Part shown: positions 17,130 to 26,072 of the stretch, in pieces
Layout: every line of letters starts with the position of its first letter
Position numbering within the stretch: the first letter of the stretch is position 1
Source: Microcystis viridis FACHB-1342
GTDB taxonomy: Bacteria; Cyanobacteriota; Cyanobacteriia; Cyanobacteriales; Microcystaceae
Length of the DNA stretch: 56,249 bases
Assembly: GCF_014698335.1 (NCBI RefSeq)
Contig: NZ_JACJSV010000026.1
Location: 1-56,249, forward strand
Direction: 5' to 3'
The notes under the pieces: model-generated
The model's input: only the letters and a program-made list of their open reading frames with translations
The model's database searches: none
Told to the model about the DNA's origin: nothing
Program-made: the position numbers and the translations under genes

Positions 17130-17729
17130 TTAATTGGATTCTTTGCCATTTACGTTAACGGGACGGGGTTGAATAACACCAAAACCGCCGTGATTGCGTT
17201 GATAGATAACGTTGATTTCGTTAGTGTCTTTGTTGCAGAACATAAAGAAATCGTGATCGACTAATTGCAATTGTGTTAGTGCTTCCTCAATAGTCATCGG
17301 TGGCATAGCAAAGTATTTCATCCGCACTACTTCCGCAGGTAATTCGGGAGTGCGATCGCCAATTAGGTTATCATCTAAGGGTTTCTCTTGCACCACCTCG
17401 CTAGTTTTAACGGTGGCGTTGGTGCGATGATCCACCAGTCTCTCTTTATACTTGCGGAGTTGACGAGCGATTTTATCAGAAACTAAATCAATACTTGCGT
17501 ACAAATTTTCGCTTCCTTCTTGAGCGCGAATCACTGTTCCATTAGCATAAACCGTTACTTCCGCTTTGTGGCGATCGGGAATGCGTGCATTCTTTTCCAC
17601 GGAGAGGTGAACATCAACTTTTGTGGTTATGCCGTTAAAATGTTTCACCGCTTTCTCCAGCTTTTGTTCGACATAATCATGAATAGCTTCGGTGACAGCG
17701 ATATTATTGCCCTGAATCAATAGCTTCAT
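17130..17729 (-). CDS. hpf: long-form ribosome hibernation factor (LrtA/HPF)
   Basis: 199 residues from ATG 17729; the GTG two codons earlier lies inside the GGAG-to-start spacing, so the ATG is preferred. The N-terminal ribosome-binding domain ([20 protein letters not shown] to IARQLRKYK) is followed by a linker and the C-terminal dimerisation domain ([17 protein letters not shown] to [11 protein letters not shown]). Long HPF pairs 30S subunits into 100S dimers during stress or darkness. In Synechococcus PCC 7002 the homologue lrtA is light-repressed with a long leader, consistent with the large spacer upstream here. Confidence 0.93.
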   Translation of the reverse strand: MKLLIQGNNIAVTEAIHDYVEQKLEKAVKHFNGITTKVDVHLSVEKNARIPDRHKAEVTVYANGTVIRAQEGSENLYASIDLVSDKIARQLRKYKERLVDHRTNATVKTSEVVQEKPLDDNLIGDRTPELPAEVVRMKYFAMPPMTIEEALTQLQLVDHDFFMFCNKDTNEINVIYQRNHGGFGVIQPRPVNVNGKESN

Positions 17730-17735
17730 ACTCAC

Positions 17736-18187
17736 TACTCCATCTAAAAATTTTGCTATAGACCGTCCACATCAACTATTTTTAAGGGATGTTGATGCTA
17801 GGAATTTAATCCTCAAAAATCCGCTCGATCGCGCTGTTGTCAGAGGTCACAGTCTAGATATTGTCGGTGTTTTCGTTCTCTTTTTTTTGTCGGATCGCGC
17901 GGAAAATTCATCGGGTCGAGCGCCTATTTGCAACTAGATTTATTTACCTCTATTCTAACAAGTTTCTCTCAACCTTTTCTTAACAGAAGTGCGAAGTTCT
18001 GTTAACTTTTATTTAAAGAAACCGATTTTCGCCGCCAGCAAGAGAATCCGGTGATTGTTTCTCCTGTGGGACGGTTAACATCCGAATAGATGGGATATCC
18101 TTAGATTAGCACTTAGTATTCTCCCCAACATCTATATCTTCTCTTCTTTTAATCTTCCTTTGCGCTCCTTTACATTTCTTAAATATT
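17736..18187. promoter_or_regulatory. divergent hpf/lipB control region with hairpin
   Basis: A 450-bp spacer between divergent genes. TTAACAGAA (17980-17988) pairs perfectly with TTCTGTTAA (17997-18005) over an 8-base loop. It lies about 250 bases ahead of hpf and could be in its leader or be an operator. The rest includes CGATCG sites and pyrimidine-rich text before lipB, with no clear promoter boxes and no ORF. Confidence 0.45.
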
Positions 18188-18202
18188 TTGACACATCTCG
18201 CA

Positions 18203-18871
18203 ATGAATGCTCAAAAAATACCTCGTCTCTGTGGGCTGAAAATTCAGGCAATTACCCCCTATTCTCTGGCCTGGGCGCAACAGCGATCGCTGGTGGGGGC
18301 GAGAATTGCCGATCCTGACTTACCCGATGTGCTGCTACTACTGGAACATCCCCCCGTTTACACCCTCGGTACTGGTTCAGATATTAAGTTTATTAAATTT
18401 AATCTTGACAAAACCGATAAAGAAGTGTACCGAATCGAGCGAGGAGGAGAAGTCACCCATCACTGTCCGGGGCAGTTAGTGGGCTATCCGATCCTCAATT
18501 TGCGCTATTATCAGCAGGATTTACACTGGTATTTGCGACAATTAGAAGAAGTCATCCTGCAAACTATCGCTATTTATGGATTGTCGGGGGAAAGAATCGC
18601 GGGACTGACGGGGGTATGGGTAGAAGGGTATAAAATAGCGGCGATCGGTATTAAAGTTAGTCGTTGGATTACCTATCATGGTTTTGCCATTAATGTTTGT
18701 CCGGATTTAAGCGGTTTTGCCGAAATTATTCCCTGTGGGATTGCTAATAAACCCGTGGGCAGTTTGCAGCAGTTTCTGCCTAATATTAGTCTTATGCAAG
18801 TACAGCAAGATTTATCGAGAGTTTTCGCCTCAGTTTTCGGTGTGGAATTATTTTCTCTTGACAAGGATTAA
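18203..18871 (+). CDS. lipB: octanoyltransferase
   Basis: 222 residues from ATG 18203; a TTG at 18188 would add five. LipB moves octanoate from acyl carrier protein to lipoyl domains of the 2-oxoacid dehydrogenases and glycine cleavage H protein. The motif region [19 protein letters not shown] is present, with THHCPG in place of the usual TYHGPG. The catalytic lysine and cysteine lie in [19 protein letters not shown] and FAEIIPCGI. The next gene begins one base after its stop, implying a two-gene operon. Confidence 0.92.
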   Translation: MNAQKIPRLCGLKIQAITPYSLAWAQQRSLVGARIADPDLPDVLLLLEHPPVYTLGTGSDIKFIKFNLDKTDKEVYRIERGGEVTHHCPGQLVGYPILNLRYYQQDLHWYLRQLEEVILQTIAIYGLSGERIAGLTGVWVEGYKIAAIGIKVSRWITYHGFAINVCPDLSGFAEIIPCGIANKPVGSLQQFLPNISLMQVQQDLSRVFASVFGVELFSLDKD

Positions 18872-18872
18872 T

Positions 18873-20135
18873 ATGAGCGATCGCAAAGACCCAGAAAAAC
18901 TCGCCGCAGAAAATAGGGCCGATAACCCCGAAAATAACGGTAAAACCAGTTTATCAGCCCCCGATGCCTCCGAATACGTCTCCTCTTTATCTTCCCGTAA
19001 TCCTCTGCGTCAGCGCATCCTACTATTAAAAGATCTTCGGCCGGGTAACGCGGGGTTACTGTTGGCCCCCCTGATGGTGATGACTATCGGCCTCGTCTTT
19101 AGCTGGGACTGGTTAGGCTTTTCTGGGGCGATAGTAGCGATATTAATATCTTTACAGGTGATTTTGCCCTCTATTCGCCAGTGGATCGCCCATTATCTCA
19201 CCCCCTCTGAACGTCAGACGGTTTTCGCTTTTATCGTTTTTATAGCTGCTCTGGCCGGATTAGGGAAATATTTAGGGGTTTATGATCGCATATTGCGATG
19301 GTTGGAGAGTTTTAAATACGATGAGTTCGGTTCCTGGGCCGAGTGGGTGGGGGCCTTGGGACAGATTATGATCGCCGTGTTAGCGGTCTATGTGGCTTGG
19401 GAACAGTACGTTATTTCTAAGGATTTAACCATACAACAAAATCGCATTACCCAACAACAGACGATCGATTCCTATTTTCAGGGCATTTCCGATCTAGCCT
19501 TGGATGAGGAGGGATTTTTAGAAGATTGGCCCCAGGAAAGAGCGATCGCAGAAGGTCGCACCGCTTCTATCCTCAGCAGTGTCGATGCCTCTGGGAAAGC
19601 GAAAATACTGCGTTTTTTGAGTCAATCGCGGCTATTATCACCGATTAAACGCGATCGTTATCTAGGCCGACCGATTCTAGACGGGGAAGGGGGTTATGCG
19701 GAGGATCGAGAGTTCGGTACAAGAGTAGTACAATTGGGGGTAATGTTAGCGGGGGCCGACATTTCTGGGCAGGATCTGCGCTGGACCGATTTAAGCGAAG
19801 CGAATATGGTGCGGGCCGATTTAAGTTATAGCGATTTGGTGAAAGCAAATGTATCGCGGACAATTCTCTACGAAGCTAATTTAAGAGGGGCAGATATCAA
19901 AGGGATGCGTTTATTTTATGGTTCCCTAGAAAATGCTACCCCCCGCAGTCGTACCGTTCCCCCCAATTATGACAGTGGAGAACACACGGGAGCAGTGGTA
20001 GAAAATGTCAATTTTACCGGGGTGAAAAACATGAGCGAGGAACAACGTCACTATTGTTGTCGTTGGTGTGGGGAAAAGTCCCGCGCAACCATTCCGGGGG
20101 GATGTGCTGATATTGCCAATCTTTTGGGCCGTTAA
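18873..20135 (+). CDS. membrane protein with pentapeptide repeats
   Basis: 420 residues. I start it at ATG 18873 with AAGGA immediately ahead, one base after lipB; the frame is open further upstream inside lipB but that is shadow. A polar N-terminus is followed by four hydrophobic segments at about residues 60-105, 120-140 and 165-180. A coiled region follows (AWEQYVISKDLTIQQNRIT), then a pentapeptide block (ADISGQDLRWTDLSEANMV to EANLRGADIKG). The C-terminus has a CCRWC motif. It resembles a cyanobacterial family of unknown function combining membrane and pentapeptide parts. Confidence 0.82.
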   Translation: MSDRKDPEKLAAENRADNPENNGKTSLSAPDASEYVSSLSSRNPLRQRILLLKDLRPGNAGLLLAPLMVMTIGLVFSWDWLGFSGAIVAILISLQVILPSIRQWIAHYLTPSERQTVFAFIVFIAALAGLGKYLGVYDRILRWLESFKYDEFGSWAEWVGALGQIMIAVLAVYVAWEQYVISKDLTIQQNRITQQQTIDSYFQGISDLALDEEGFLEDWPQERAIAEGRTASILSSVDASGKAKILRFLSQSRLLSPIKRDRYLGRPILDGEGGYAEDREFGTRVVQLGVMLAGADISGQDLRWTDLSEANMVRADLSYSDLVKANVSRTILYEANLRGADIKGMRLFYGSLENATPRSRTVPPNYDSGEHTGAVVENVNFTGVKNMSEEQRHYCCRWCGEKSRATIPGGCADIANLLGR

Positions 20136-20202
20136 CGGAGGCGATCGGCAGGGGGCAGTGTTATAATCAGTGGTATTCATTGCTAATAATTCCCGCAAAC
20201 TT

Positions 20203-20433
20203 ATGAATCAAAAAGTCGTTATTCTTGCCACTGCTTCCGCTAGTTTATTAACCCTATTAGTTACCACTAACTCCGTACAAGCTGCCCCAGAGTCCTTTCA
20301 TCCTAGTTTCAATACCGAGAACTTAGGTGACATGATTATCGCCAAGACAACCGGGGAAGAAAATCCGATTTTACGTCATCTTAATTGTAGTTGTGCCGCC
20401 TGCACGCAATCCCTTAACTCCTCACTCAATTGA
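20203..20433 (+). CDS. small secreted protein with CxCxxC motif
   Basis: 76 residues from ATG 20203. It has a clear Sec-type signal peptide (KKR-poor but hydrophobic ILATASASLLTLLV and then VQAAPES with an AXA site). The mature ~50 residues end with LNCSCAACTQSLNSSLN. The three closely spaced cysteines could bind metal or form disulfides in the periplasm. No known family recognised. Its last 12 bases overlap the end of the convergent gene. Confidence 0.6.
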   Translation: MNQKVVILATASASLLTLLVTTNSVQAAPESFHPSFNTENLGDMIIAKTTGEENPILRHLNCSCAACTQSLNSSLN

Positions 20434-21618
20434 TAATTTTCCGCCCCAACGATCCTGGGGGATAAAAGTCCGCTCTAGATTAATTTTTGCCACGGGTTCC
20501 GTGAGGGTAAATTCTCCCGATTCGATCAGTGCTTTTAATTCTAAAGCGGCTTCCCGGGACAGGGAAATACTGGCCAAAGGAGCCACCCTCACACTTTTTC
20601 CCTCGATCATAATCCGACCGCTTTTTAGTTTAGCGTAGGTGATTAAACCAAAGGTAGGACGGACTCGCCGGGGAATCGAAAAATCCACCACTGGAGCGAC
20701 AATTTCCTCATCTTTTACGGCACAATGTCGAACGATTTCCTCGCTTAAAATCGGAATCGGTACTGCTACCCCTAACATTAAAGAAGCCCCATAATTTTTG
20801 AAATAACAACCCCGCACCCAGCGAGCATTCATTTGTTTAGCATCCCCAATTAAGGCTAAGGTGGAAGCGGGACCAATAGGAGTTCGATTTTGTAGGCGTT
20901 TTTGCAGGGGAAAATGTTGGGTTCCTTCCCAGGCAATATAACCGATTCCTCCTCCCAAAAAAATGCGCGTACCGATGCCGATAGCCTCTAAATCTGGGTC
21001 ATTTAACAGGGGAGAAATTGCCCCGGGGTTAGAATACACTGCATTACCTAATCGTGGCTGTAGTGGTCCTAAATAAGTATATAAAGTCCGCTCTCCTCCA
21101 TTGACTCCGACGATAAAATTCTGGTAGAGATTGCGAGGATTAAAAAGATAAAATTGATTGATAGTCTCCTTAGAAATAATCGTTTCAAAAGAAGTGCGAG
21201 GATAACAATCAGTGGCCTGGCCGACAGCGCGCAATTGAATCGATTTTCCAGCGATTAAATCCTCAATAATATGTCCGCCGCCCCTTTCGGGATTTTCTCC
21301 CTCTAAATTCTCATTTTTGGCCGCTAGATCACTAATAGCACTGGCTCCTAAATATAAATCCACCGCTCCAAAACCAGCATAAGCAGGAATCCCATCTAAC
21401 CAACATTGACGAATTTTTATCGGCGGATCCGTCTGACCTAAATTAATAATTGCCCCCGAAGATTCCATCGGTTCAAAAGTTCCCGTACAAACCACATCTA
21501 CTTGGGAAAAAACCTCCTTAATTCCCATCTCGCTCACGCGGCTTTTTAATTCCTCTACTGTCCAGACTACAGCAGTTTTTTTAGCGATCTTGTCGTTGAT
21601 TTCAGCGATTGTTCTCAT
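20422..21618 (-). CDS. homocysteine biosynthesis / L-aspartate semialdehyde sulfurtransferase family (DUF39)
   Basis: 398 residues, full length for the DUF39/HcyBio family. In methanogens this domain converts aspartate semialdehyde to homocysteine using inorganic sulfur. Family features: TIAEINDKIAKKTAVVWTVE at the start, VVCTGTFEPMESSGAIINLG, the conserved YLGPLQPRLGNAVYSNPG, and WEGTQHFPLQKR. A cysteine at RGCYFKNYGASLMLGVAVPI is a candidate catalytic residue. The companion ferredoxin-like domain is not fused or adjacent. Cyanobacteria also have methionine-cycle routes, so its physiological role is uncertain. Confidence 0.85.
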   Translation of the reverse strand: MRTIAEINDKIAKKTAVVWTVEELKSRVSEMGIKEVFSQVDVVCTGTFEPMESSGAIINLGQTDPPIKIRQCWLDGIPAYAGFGAVDLYLGASAISDLAAKNENLEGENPERGGGHIIEDLIAGKSIQLRAVGQATDCYPRTSFETIISKETINQFYLFNPRNLYQNFIVGVNGGERTLYTYLGPLQPRLGNAVYSNPGAISPLLNDPDLEAIGIGTRIFLGGGIGYIAWEGTQHFPLQKRLQNRTPIGPASTLALIGDAKQMNARWVRGCYFKNYGASLMLGVAVPIPILSEEIVRHCAVKDEEIVAPVVDFSIPRRVRPTFGLITYAKLKSGRIMIEGKSVRVAPLASISLSREAALELKALIESGEFTLTEPVAKINLERTFIPQDRWGGKLSIE

Positions 21619-21655
21619 AATAAGTAGCTGGTTATAATTAAATTGAAGATGTATT

Positions 21656-21746
21656 CCCCCTTAATAAGGGGGTGCCGATCCCCCCTTAATCCCCCCTTAA
21701 TAAGGGGGGTGCCGATCCCCCCTTAATCCCCCCTTATTAAGGGGGG
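21656..21746. repeat. CCCCCCTTAAT palindromic repeat cluster
   Basis: Three nested inverted copies of CCCCCTTAATAAGGGGG separated by GTGCCGATC. Each can fold into a strong hairpin. Related single copies lie near 49814 and 54511. This sequence type is widespread in cyanobacterial spacers. The remaining spacer to 21975 holds an ACTGATTA/ATCACTG heptamer array at 21901-21933. Confidence 0.88.
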
Positions 21747-21975
21747 CATCTGAAAGTTTTCAACACCTACCTACTTAAAAATTGGCAAGATGGGGGTTAG
21801 GGAGCTTTTTGCTGTTATCAGTCAACAGTTATTAGATGTGAGTTTTCAGTGAGTGGTATTAACTGAGCAGTATTAAATGGCGGTGACAGTGCTGTTTTTT
21901 CACTGATTACTGATTACTGATCACTGATCACTGTTATAAGATGAGAAAGGGAAAATTTACGATCGAAGCTTTTCT

Positions 21976-22902
21976 ATGACAGTTACACCCGTTCCGGCCT
22001 CCTTTAATCCTGTTTCTGGTCTAGTTAACCGTATTCTCGGCATAAAACCGCTTTTTGACATCGCTCGCTATCAGGCCCGCAATATGATGATTAAAAGAGC
22101 CGAAAAACTAGGCGTACCTTGGCGAGAAACCGTCAAACAATGGCAGCAACGGGATTGGAGTCAGGAACTGCAAGCGGTAGAAAATCCCGATCTCGTCTAT
22201 CCCGAATACTACGTTTGTTCTTTCCACGCTTACGAAAAGGGCAATTTAGACTGGTTGCCAGCTTTTGAGGTAGAATCTGCCGCCTATGCTGTCCATTCTA
22301 CCATCTGGCCCGGGGCGGGGATGGACGGCGACCCGCGATTGCGACGGGAATATCACCGGATATTAAAGGAGCAAATCAAGGCAAAAATTAACGATATTGT
22401 CGATTTAGGCTGTAGTGTCGGCATGAGTAGCTTTGCGCTGCAAGATACTTATCCGCAAGCGCGGGTAACTGGGTTGGATCTCTCTCCCTACTATTTAGCA
22501 GTTGCTCAATACCAGGCTCAACAAAAACAAAAGACGATTCAATGGCAACACGCGGCTGCGGAAAAAACTCAATTACCCAGTCAGTCCTACGATCTGGTAT
22601 CTTCGTTTTTAATGTTTCACGAACTACCCCAACAGGCTACTAGAGAAATTTTCGCCGAAGCGCGTCGTTTATTGCGATCGGGGGGTTATTTGACGCTGAT
22701 GGATATGAATCCGCGCTCGGAAATTTATCGAAAAATGCCCCCTTATGTCCTCACCTTACTCAAGAGTACCGAACCCTATCTCGATCAATATTTTACTCTC
22801 GATATCGAACAGGCATTAGTTGAAGCGGGGTTTCAAGCACCGATCATTACCCCCACCAGTCCCCGACATCGGGCGATTGTTGCGCGGGTTTCCGAATCAT
22901 AA
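21976..22902 (+). CDS. class I SAM-dependent methyltransferase
   Basis: 308 residues. An N-terminal helical part of ~130 residues precedes the Rossmann fold. Motif I is IVDLGCSVGMSSFAL, then RVTGLDLSPYYLAVAQYQA, SYDLVSSFLMFHELP (motif IV) and LLRSGGYLTLMDMNP. The pattern is that of the UbiE/Coq5-like small-molecule group, common in cyanobacteria; the extended N-terminus makes a quinone substrate uncertain. The stop lies 14 bases before hupE, so the two are probably cotranscribed. Confidence 0.85.
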   Translation: MTVTPVPASFNPVSGLVNRILGIKPLFDIARYQARNMMIKRAEKLGVPWRETVKQWQQRDWSQELQAVENPDLVYPEYYVCSFHAYEKGNLDWLPAFEVESAAYAVHSTIWPGAGMDGDPRLRREYHRILKEQIKAKINDIVDLGCSVGMSSFALQDTYPQARVTGLDLSPYYLAVAQYQAQQKQKTIQWQHAAAEKTQLPSQSYDLVSSFLMFHELPQQATREIFAEARRLLRSGGYLTLMDMNPRSEIYRKMPPYVLTLLKSTEPYLDQYFTLDIEQALVEAGFQAPIITPTSPRHRAIVARVSES

Positions 22903-22916
22903 TTTTGAGGTAATCA

Positions 22917-23570
22917 ATGAAGATAATTTTTCGTCAAAGCTGGACAAAGATATTAACTATTGTCCCTCTCTTTCTGTTAATTTTTGCCAGCAAAACCCTC
23001 GCCCATCATGCCATGGCAGGGCAAACTCCCGATAATTTTTGGAATGGATTTTTATCGGGTTTAGCTCACCCAGTTATCGGTTTAGATCATTTAGCTTTTG
23101 TGGTGGCTAGTGGTTTAATTGCTGTGGGGATGGAACAGGGTTTATTAATTCCGATCGCTTTTGCGATTGCTACTTTAATCGGGACGGGGATTCATTTACA
23201 GGGAATAAATTTACTTTTTCCTGAAGGGATTGTTGCCCTTTCTGTGGTGATTTTTGGACTAATTTTAACCCTGAAAAAAGGGTTACAAAATCATTCTAAT
23301 CTCTATACGATCGCTCTGGCAACTTTGGCAATGATCGCGGGAATTTTCCACGGTTATGCCTACGGAGAATCAATTATCGGGGCGCGAGTTGCCACTTTAG
23401 TTGCCTATTTAATCGGTTTTACCGTCATCCAATTAGCGATCGCATCTGGGGCTTTTGTCCTTGGCAGTGTCATCAAGGAAAAATTAGCCAAGCAAGCGAC
23501 TCTAATTAGTAAGTTAATCGGATTGGCAATTATGGCGATCGGTACAACTTTTTTAGTGGGAATTAAGTAG
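22917..23570 (+). CDS. HupE/UreJ family nickel or cobalt transporter
   Basis: 217 residues. It has a signal-like first helix (LTIVPLFLLIFASKTLA), then HHAM at the mature start and the family motif HPVIGLDHLAFVVASG. About six further membrane helices follow, with FHGYAYGES as the second conserved motif containing histidine and glutamate. HupE/UreJ proteins take up Ni or Co across the inner membrane, often for hydrogenase or urease; larC elsewhere in the window is another nickel user. GAGG precedes the ATG. Its TAG stop coincides with the first bases of a mobile element, so the C-terminus may have been changed. Confidence 0.88.
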   Translation: MKIIFRQSWTKILTIVPLFLLIFASKTLAHHAMAGQTPDNFWNGFLSGLAHPVIGLDHLAFVVASGLIAVGMEQGLLIPIAFAIATLIGTGIHLQGINLLFPEGIVALSVVIFGLILTLKKGLQNHSNLYTIALATLAMIAGIFHGYAYGESIIGARVATLVAYLIGFTVIQLAIASGAFVLGSVIKEKLAKQATLISKLIGLAIMAIGTTFLVGIK

Positions 23571-23785
23571 GGTCTGCTGAAAAAGTTTGTTGGTGGGGGC
23601 AGGGTGTGGGGTGTGGGGTGTGGGGTGTAGGGTTTTACCGATTTTGAGGTAGTCAGTTACCTAATTTTCAGTGAAAAAGTACCTGAATTTTACCCCCGAT
23701 CCCTCCAATGGTCGGCACTTTTTGAGGTCAAAAAAGTCTAAAAGCCTTATCCAACAAGGTTTTTAGATTTATTCAGCAAGCCCTA
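23568..23785. mobile_element. 218-bp element with TAGGG..TGCTGAA ends
   Basis: The left end TAGGGTCTGCTGAA and the right end TTCAGCAAGCCCTA are imperfect inverted repeats. The right end, read inward (TAGGGCTTGCTGAATAAATC), resembles the terminus of IS4-like cyanobacterial insertion sequences. A GGGTGTG heptamer array (23600-23629) sits near the left end. No transposase frame remains. The spacer from 23786 to 23965 shows nothing else clear. Confidence 0.7.
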
Positions 23786-23965
23786 AGTAAATTAATCTCG
23801 ATGGGGCTAATTATTAATGGCTCTCTTGAGGTTATGAGATCGAAGAAAGGGCGTACAATATACGCCCCTACCAAACAAGTACGGGAGAGGCACTGAATTG
23901 GAAGAGGAGTTAGGAATTGAGTTCTCAAAGCAAAAATAATCCTAATTCCTACCCCTACTATTTTT

Positions 23966-24970
23966 TTAGGTTTCAGAGGGGAAGTAACCAAACAGTTTTT
24001 TATAATCAGAGGCCAGATATCCTCGATGAAAAAAACCTAATTCTTCGGCAATTTCATAAGTTAATTTTGTCTGATTATTTTGGTTAAGAGATTGATGTAA
24101 AGCATTAAGACGAAGCAACTTAAAATAATTGTAAGGAGACATTTGATAGAAGTCTTTAAATATATATTCTAAGGTGCGTTGACTTACTTTTAATTCTTGA
24201 CAAATCGCTGGAATAGTCAGATCAGAACGCAGATTTTTTCTCATCATTTCTTCTGCTTTTTTGAGAATAGAGGTGCGTCTGATAGCGTTTTTAGGGGTTT
24301 TAATATCTTTGGTTACTGCTAAAGTCAAAAGAAAATCTTTGACAATTTCTTCTTTTAATTTTTGCCTGACAAAATTTAATCTTAGTGCTTTTCTTTGCCC
24401 AGATATTTGTTGACAATCTAAATTAAATAGCATTCGATAAAGTTGATGACAAGATTGTTGGAGATGACGAATTTTTTCCGATGGGCAAATCACAACAGAA
24501 GAAGCGGAAGAATTTAAAAACTTTTTCGCTTCTGGTAGCTCTAAATTTTGGCACAATTGTTGCAGATAATTATCATGAACGTAAAGCTGAAAACGATTGG
24601 AAAAGGGATGTTGAAAAATGGAAATTTCTGATTTAGGGGGGACAATCCCAAGATAGTTATTTTCTACTGAGTACAAATTTTGGAAGAAGACAGAATTCAC
24701 CTGAATAGGAATCGCAAAAACCCACATTTTAGAATGGACTACTCCCACAACATTTATTAAACAATTACGTTGCGATAATTCTAACATCACTTCATCGATG
24801 ATGATCCTTGAAAGATACCCTTCAAAATGATCACCACTGAGTTGTAAAGCATCTCCGTTGACAAATTCTCGATTCTGAAAATAGCGAGAAAAGTCACAAA
24901 AATATTCACTTTTAAAGGTTAATTCCTGAGAATCAATTAAAATATCGGTTTTACTGTCAAAAATAAACAT
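23966..24970 (-). CDS. AraC-family transcriptional regulator
   Basis: 334 residues. The C-terminal ~100 residues contain both AraC helix-turn-helix units: LTIPAICQELKVSQRTLEYI then a linker KDFYQMSPYNYFKLLRLNAL, and second EIAEELGFFHRGYLASDYKK followed by LFGYFPSET. The N-terminal ~200 residues resemble the ligand domain of the OruR/PchR-like subgroup but no ligand motif is readable. Transcribed away from the repeat ORF at 25166; a 195-bp spacer lies between. Target genes cannot be inferred. Confidence 0.9.
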   Translation of the reverse strand: MFIFDSKTDILIDSQELTFKSEYFCDFSRYFQNREFVNGDALQLSGDHFEGYLSRIIIDEVMLELSQRNCLINVVGVVHSKMWVFAIPIQVNSVFFQNLYSVENNYLGIVPPKSEISIFQHPFSNRFQLYVHDNYLQQLCQNLELPEAKKFLNSSASSVVICPSEKIRHLQQSCHQLYRMLFNLDCQQISGQRKALRLNFVRQKLKEEIVKDFLLTLAVTKDIKTPKNAIRRTSILKKAEEMMRKNLRSDLTIPAICQELKVSQRTLEYIFKDFYQMSPYNYFKLLRLNALHQSLNQNNQTKLTYEIAEELGFFHRGYLASDYKKLFGYFPSET

Positions 24971-25165
24971 CTATGTATAACTCCTTGGTTATTGAGTAAA
25001 ATTAAACTTTTTTTGCCCATCAATTTAAAGACCTGCGTTTTTTGGATCATCTTAGCATAGAGGACTGAGTAGTATGAGTTACAGCAGAGTTGATTTGTTA
25101 ATTTTGTCCATCAGTGTAGTTCCGTTTAAATCTCTCACTTTTTCCCGTTATTAATTACCAAGTAA

Positions 25166-25669
25166 ATGTCGATGGTTAAACAATATATGCCATTTAAAGA
25201 TTGCTCTAGGGTATTGGGTGCAGAAATTCTTCAATTACGTCCCCCGGCATTTTCTGATGACCCAAAATATAACACATTTAGCTATACCTATTATCCAGGG
25301 GGATTGGAAATTTCCGATAGCTATATCTATTATCCAGGAGAATCAGAAATTTCCGAAGCCCTTGCCAGGGAAATCCCTACGTTCGCCGTTCCCCCGACAA
25401 ATTATCCAGAGGGATTGGAAATTTCCGATAGCTATATTTATTATCCAGGAGGATCGGAAATTTCCGAAGCCCTTGCCAGGGAAATCACTACGTTCGCCGT
25501 TCCCCCGACAAATTATCCAGAGGGATTGGAAATTTCCGATAGCTATATTTATTATCCAGGAGGATCGGAAATTTCCGAAGCTGTTGTTCCTAATATTAGC
25601 ACTTGTCTCTATGCGCTCAAAGCAATCATAGCATTTTTCATCAGAATGAGCCATGGGCAAGAGGCTTAA
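25166..25669 (+). CDS. unrecognised protein built of 37-residue repeats
   Basis: 167 residues. The unit NYPEGLEISDSYIYYPGGSE then ISEALAREI and TFAVPPT recurs with a period of 37 residues (111 bases), and each unit contains two YxPxxxEIS half-repeats. DNA copies are nearly identical, with the palindrome GGAAATTTCC (one AGAAATTTCC variant) at 25306, 25345, 25417, 25456, 25528 and 25567, alternating spacings of 39 and 72. Because the period is a multiple of three, two other frames are open too, so coding is not proven. No signal peptide or membrane segment in the repeats. No family recognised. Confidence 0.4.
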   Translation: MSMVKQYMPFKDCSRVLGAEILQLRPPAFSDDPKYNTFSYTYYPGGLEISDSYIYYPGESEISEALAREIPTFAVPPTNYPEGLEISDSYIYYPGGSEISEALAREITTFAVPPTNYPEGLEISDSYIYYPGGSEISEAVVPNISTCLYALKAIIAFFIRMSHGQEA

Positions 25670-26072
25670 ACCCTTTGTTGGCAAAACTTGTCGATACCTC
25701 AGTAACGTGAAAAGCGCTATAACTACACATCTAAGCCACCGACATCGTCTTCATCATCAGGAGGGGCTGTAACATTCAGCGTTAATCAAGGAGACCCGAT
25801 CATAAACTTACTAGGCGGCTCCGGTGGTAAAGAATTTTATGAGGGTGTAATATTGCCAAATGGAGATCTAAAAACTAACTGGCAACTGACTCCTTTTATG
25901 AACCTCGCCGTCGTCACCAATTATATTTTTGGTTTCGTCCTCATCGTTTTTGGCAGCGATAGTGCGATCGCAGATTGTGTAGAGAGTTTGTCGGGTGGGC
26001 AATGCCTATTTTACATTCAAGGTAAAATAGAGCCAAGGAAGTTAGTAGAGAGAGAAAGCTATTTTGCCAGCT
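25670..26072. other. gene-poor stretch with coding remnant
   Basis: 25700-25723 matches the right end of the MITE at 8329-8436. After it a frame without start codon reads SKPPTSSSSSGGAVTFSVNQ and goes on through GDPIINLLGGSGGKEF to a hydrophobic segment near 25910-25960 and a stop before the Uma2 gene. It looks like the remnant of a secreted or surface protein. An ORF from TTG 25853 would cover only its last part; I do not call it a gene. Confidence 0.35.

Noticed and set aside
25190-25600. CRISPR array impression from regular repeats
   Set aside because: Units are 111 bp without unique spacers of constant length; alternate 39/72 spacing comes from nested coding-like repeats, and no cas genes are nearby.
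25343-25684. Minus-strand 113-residue ORF across the 111-bp repeats
   Set aside because: It is open only because the repeat length is a multiple of three; no ribosome site or family resemblance.
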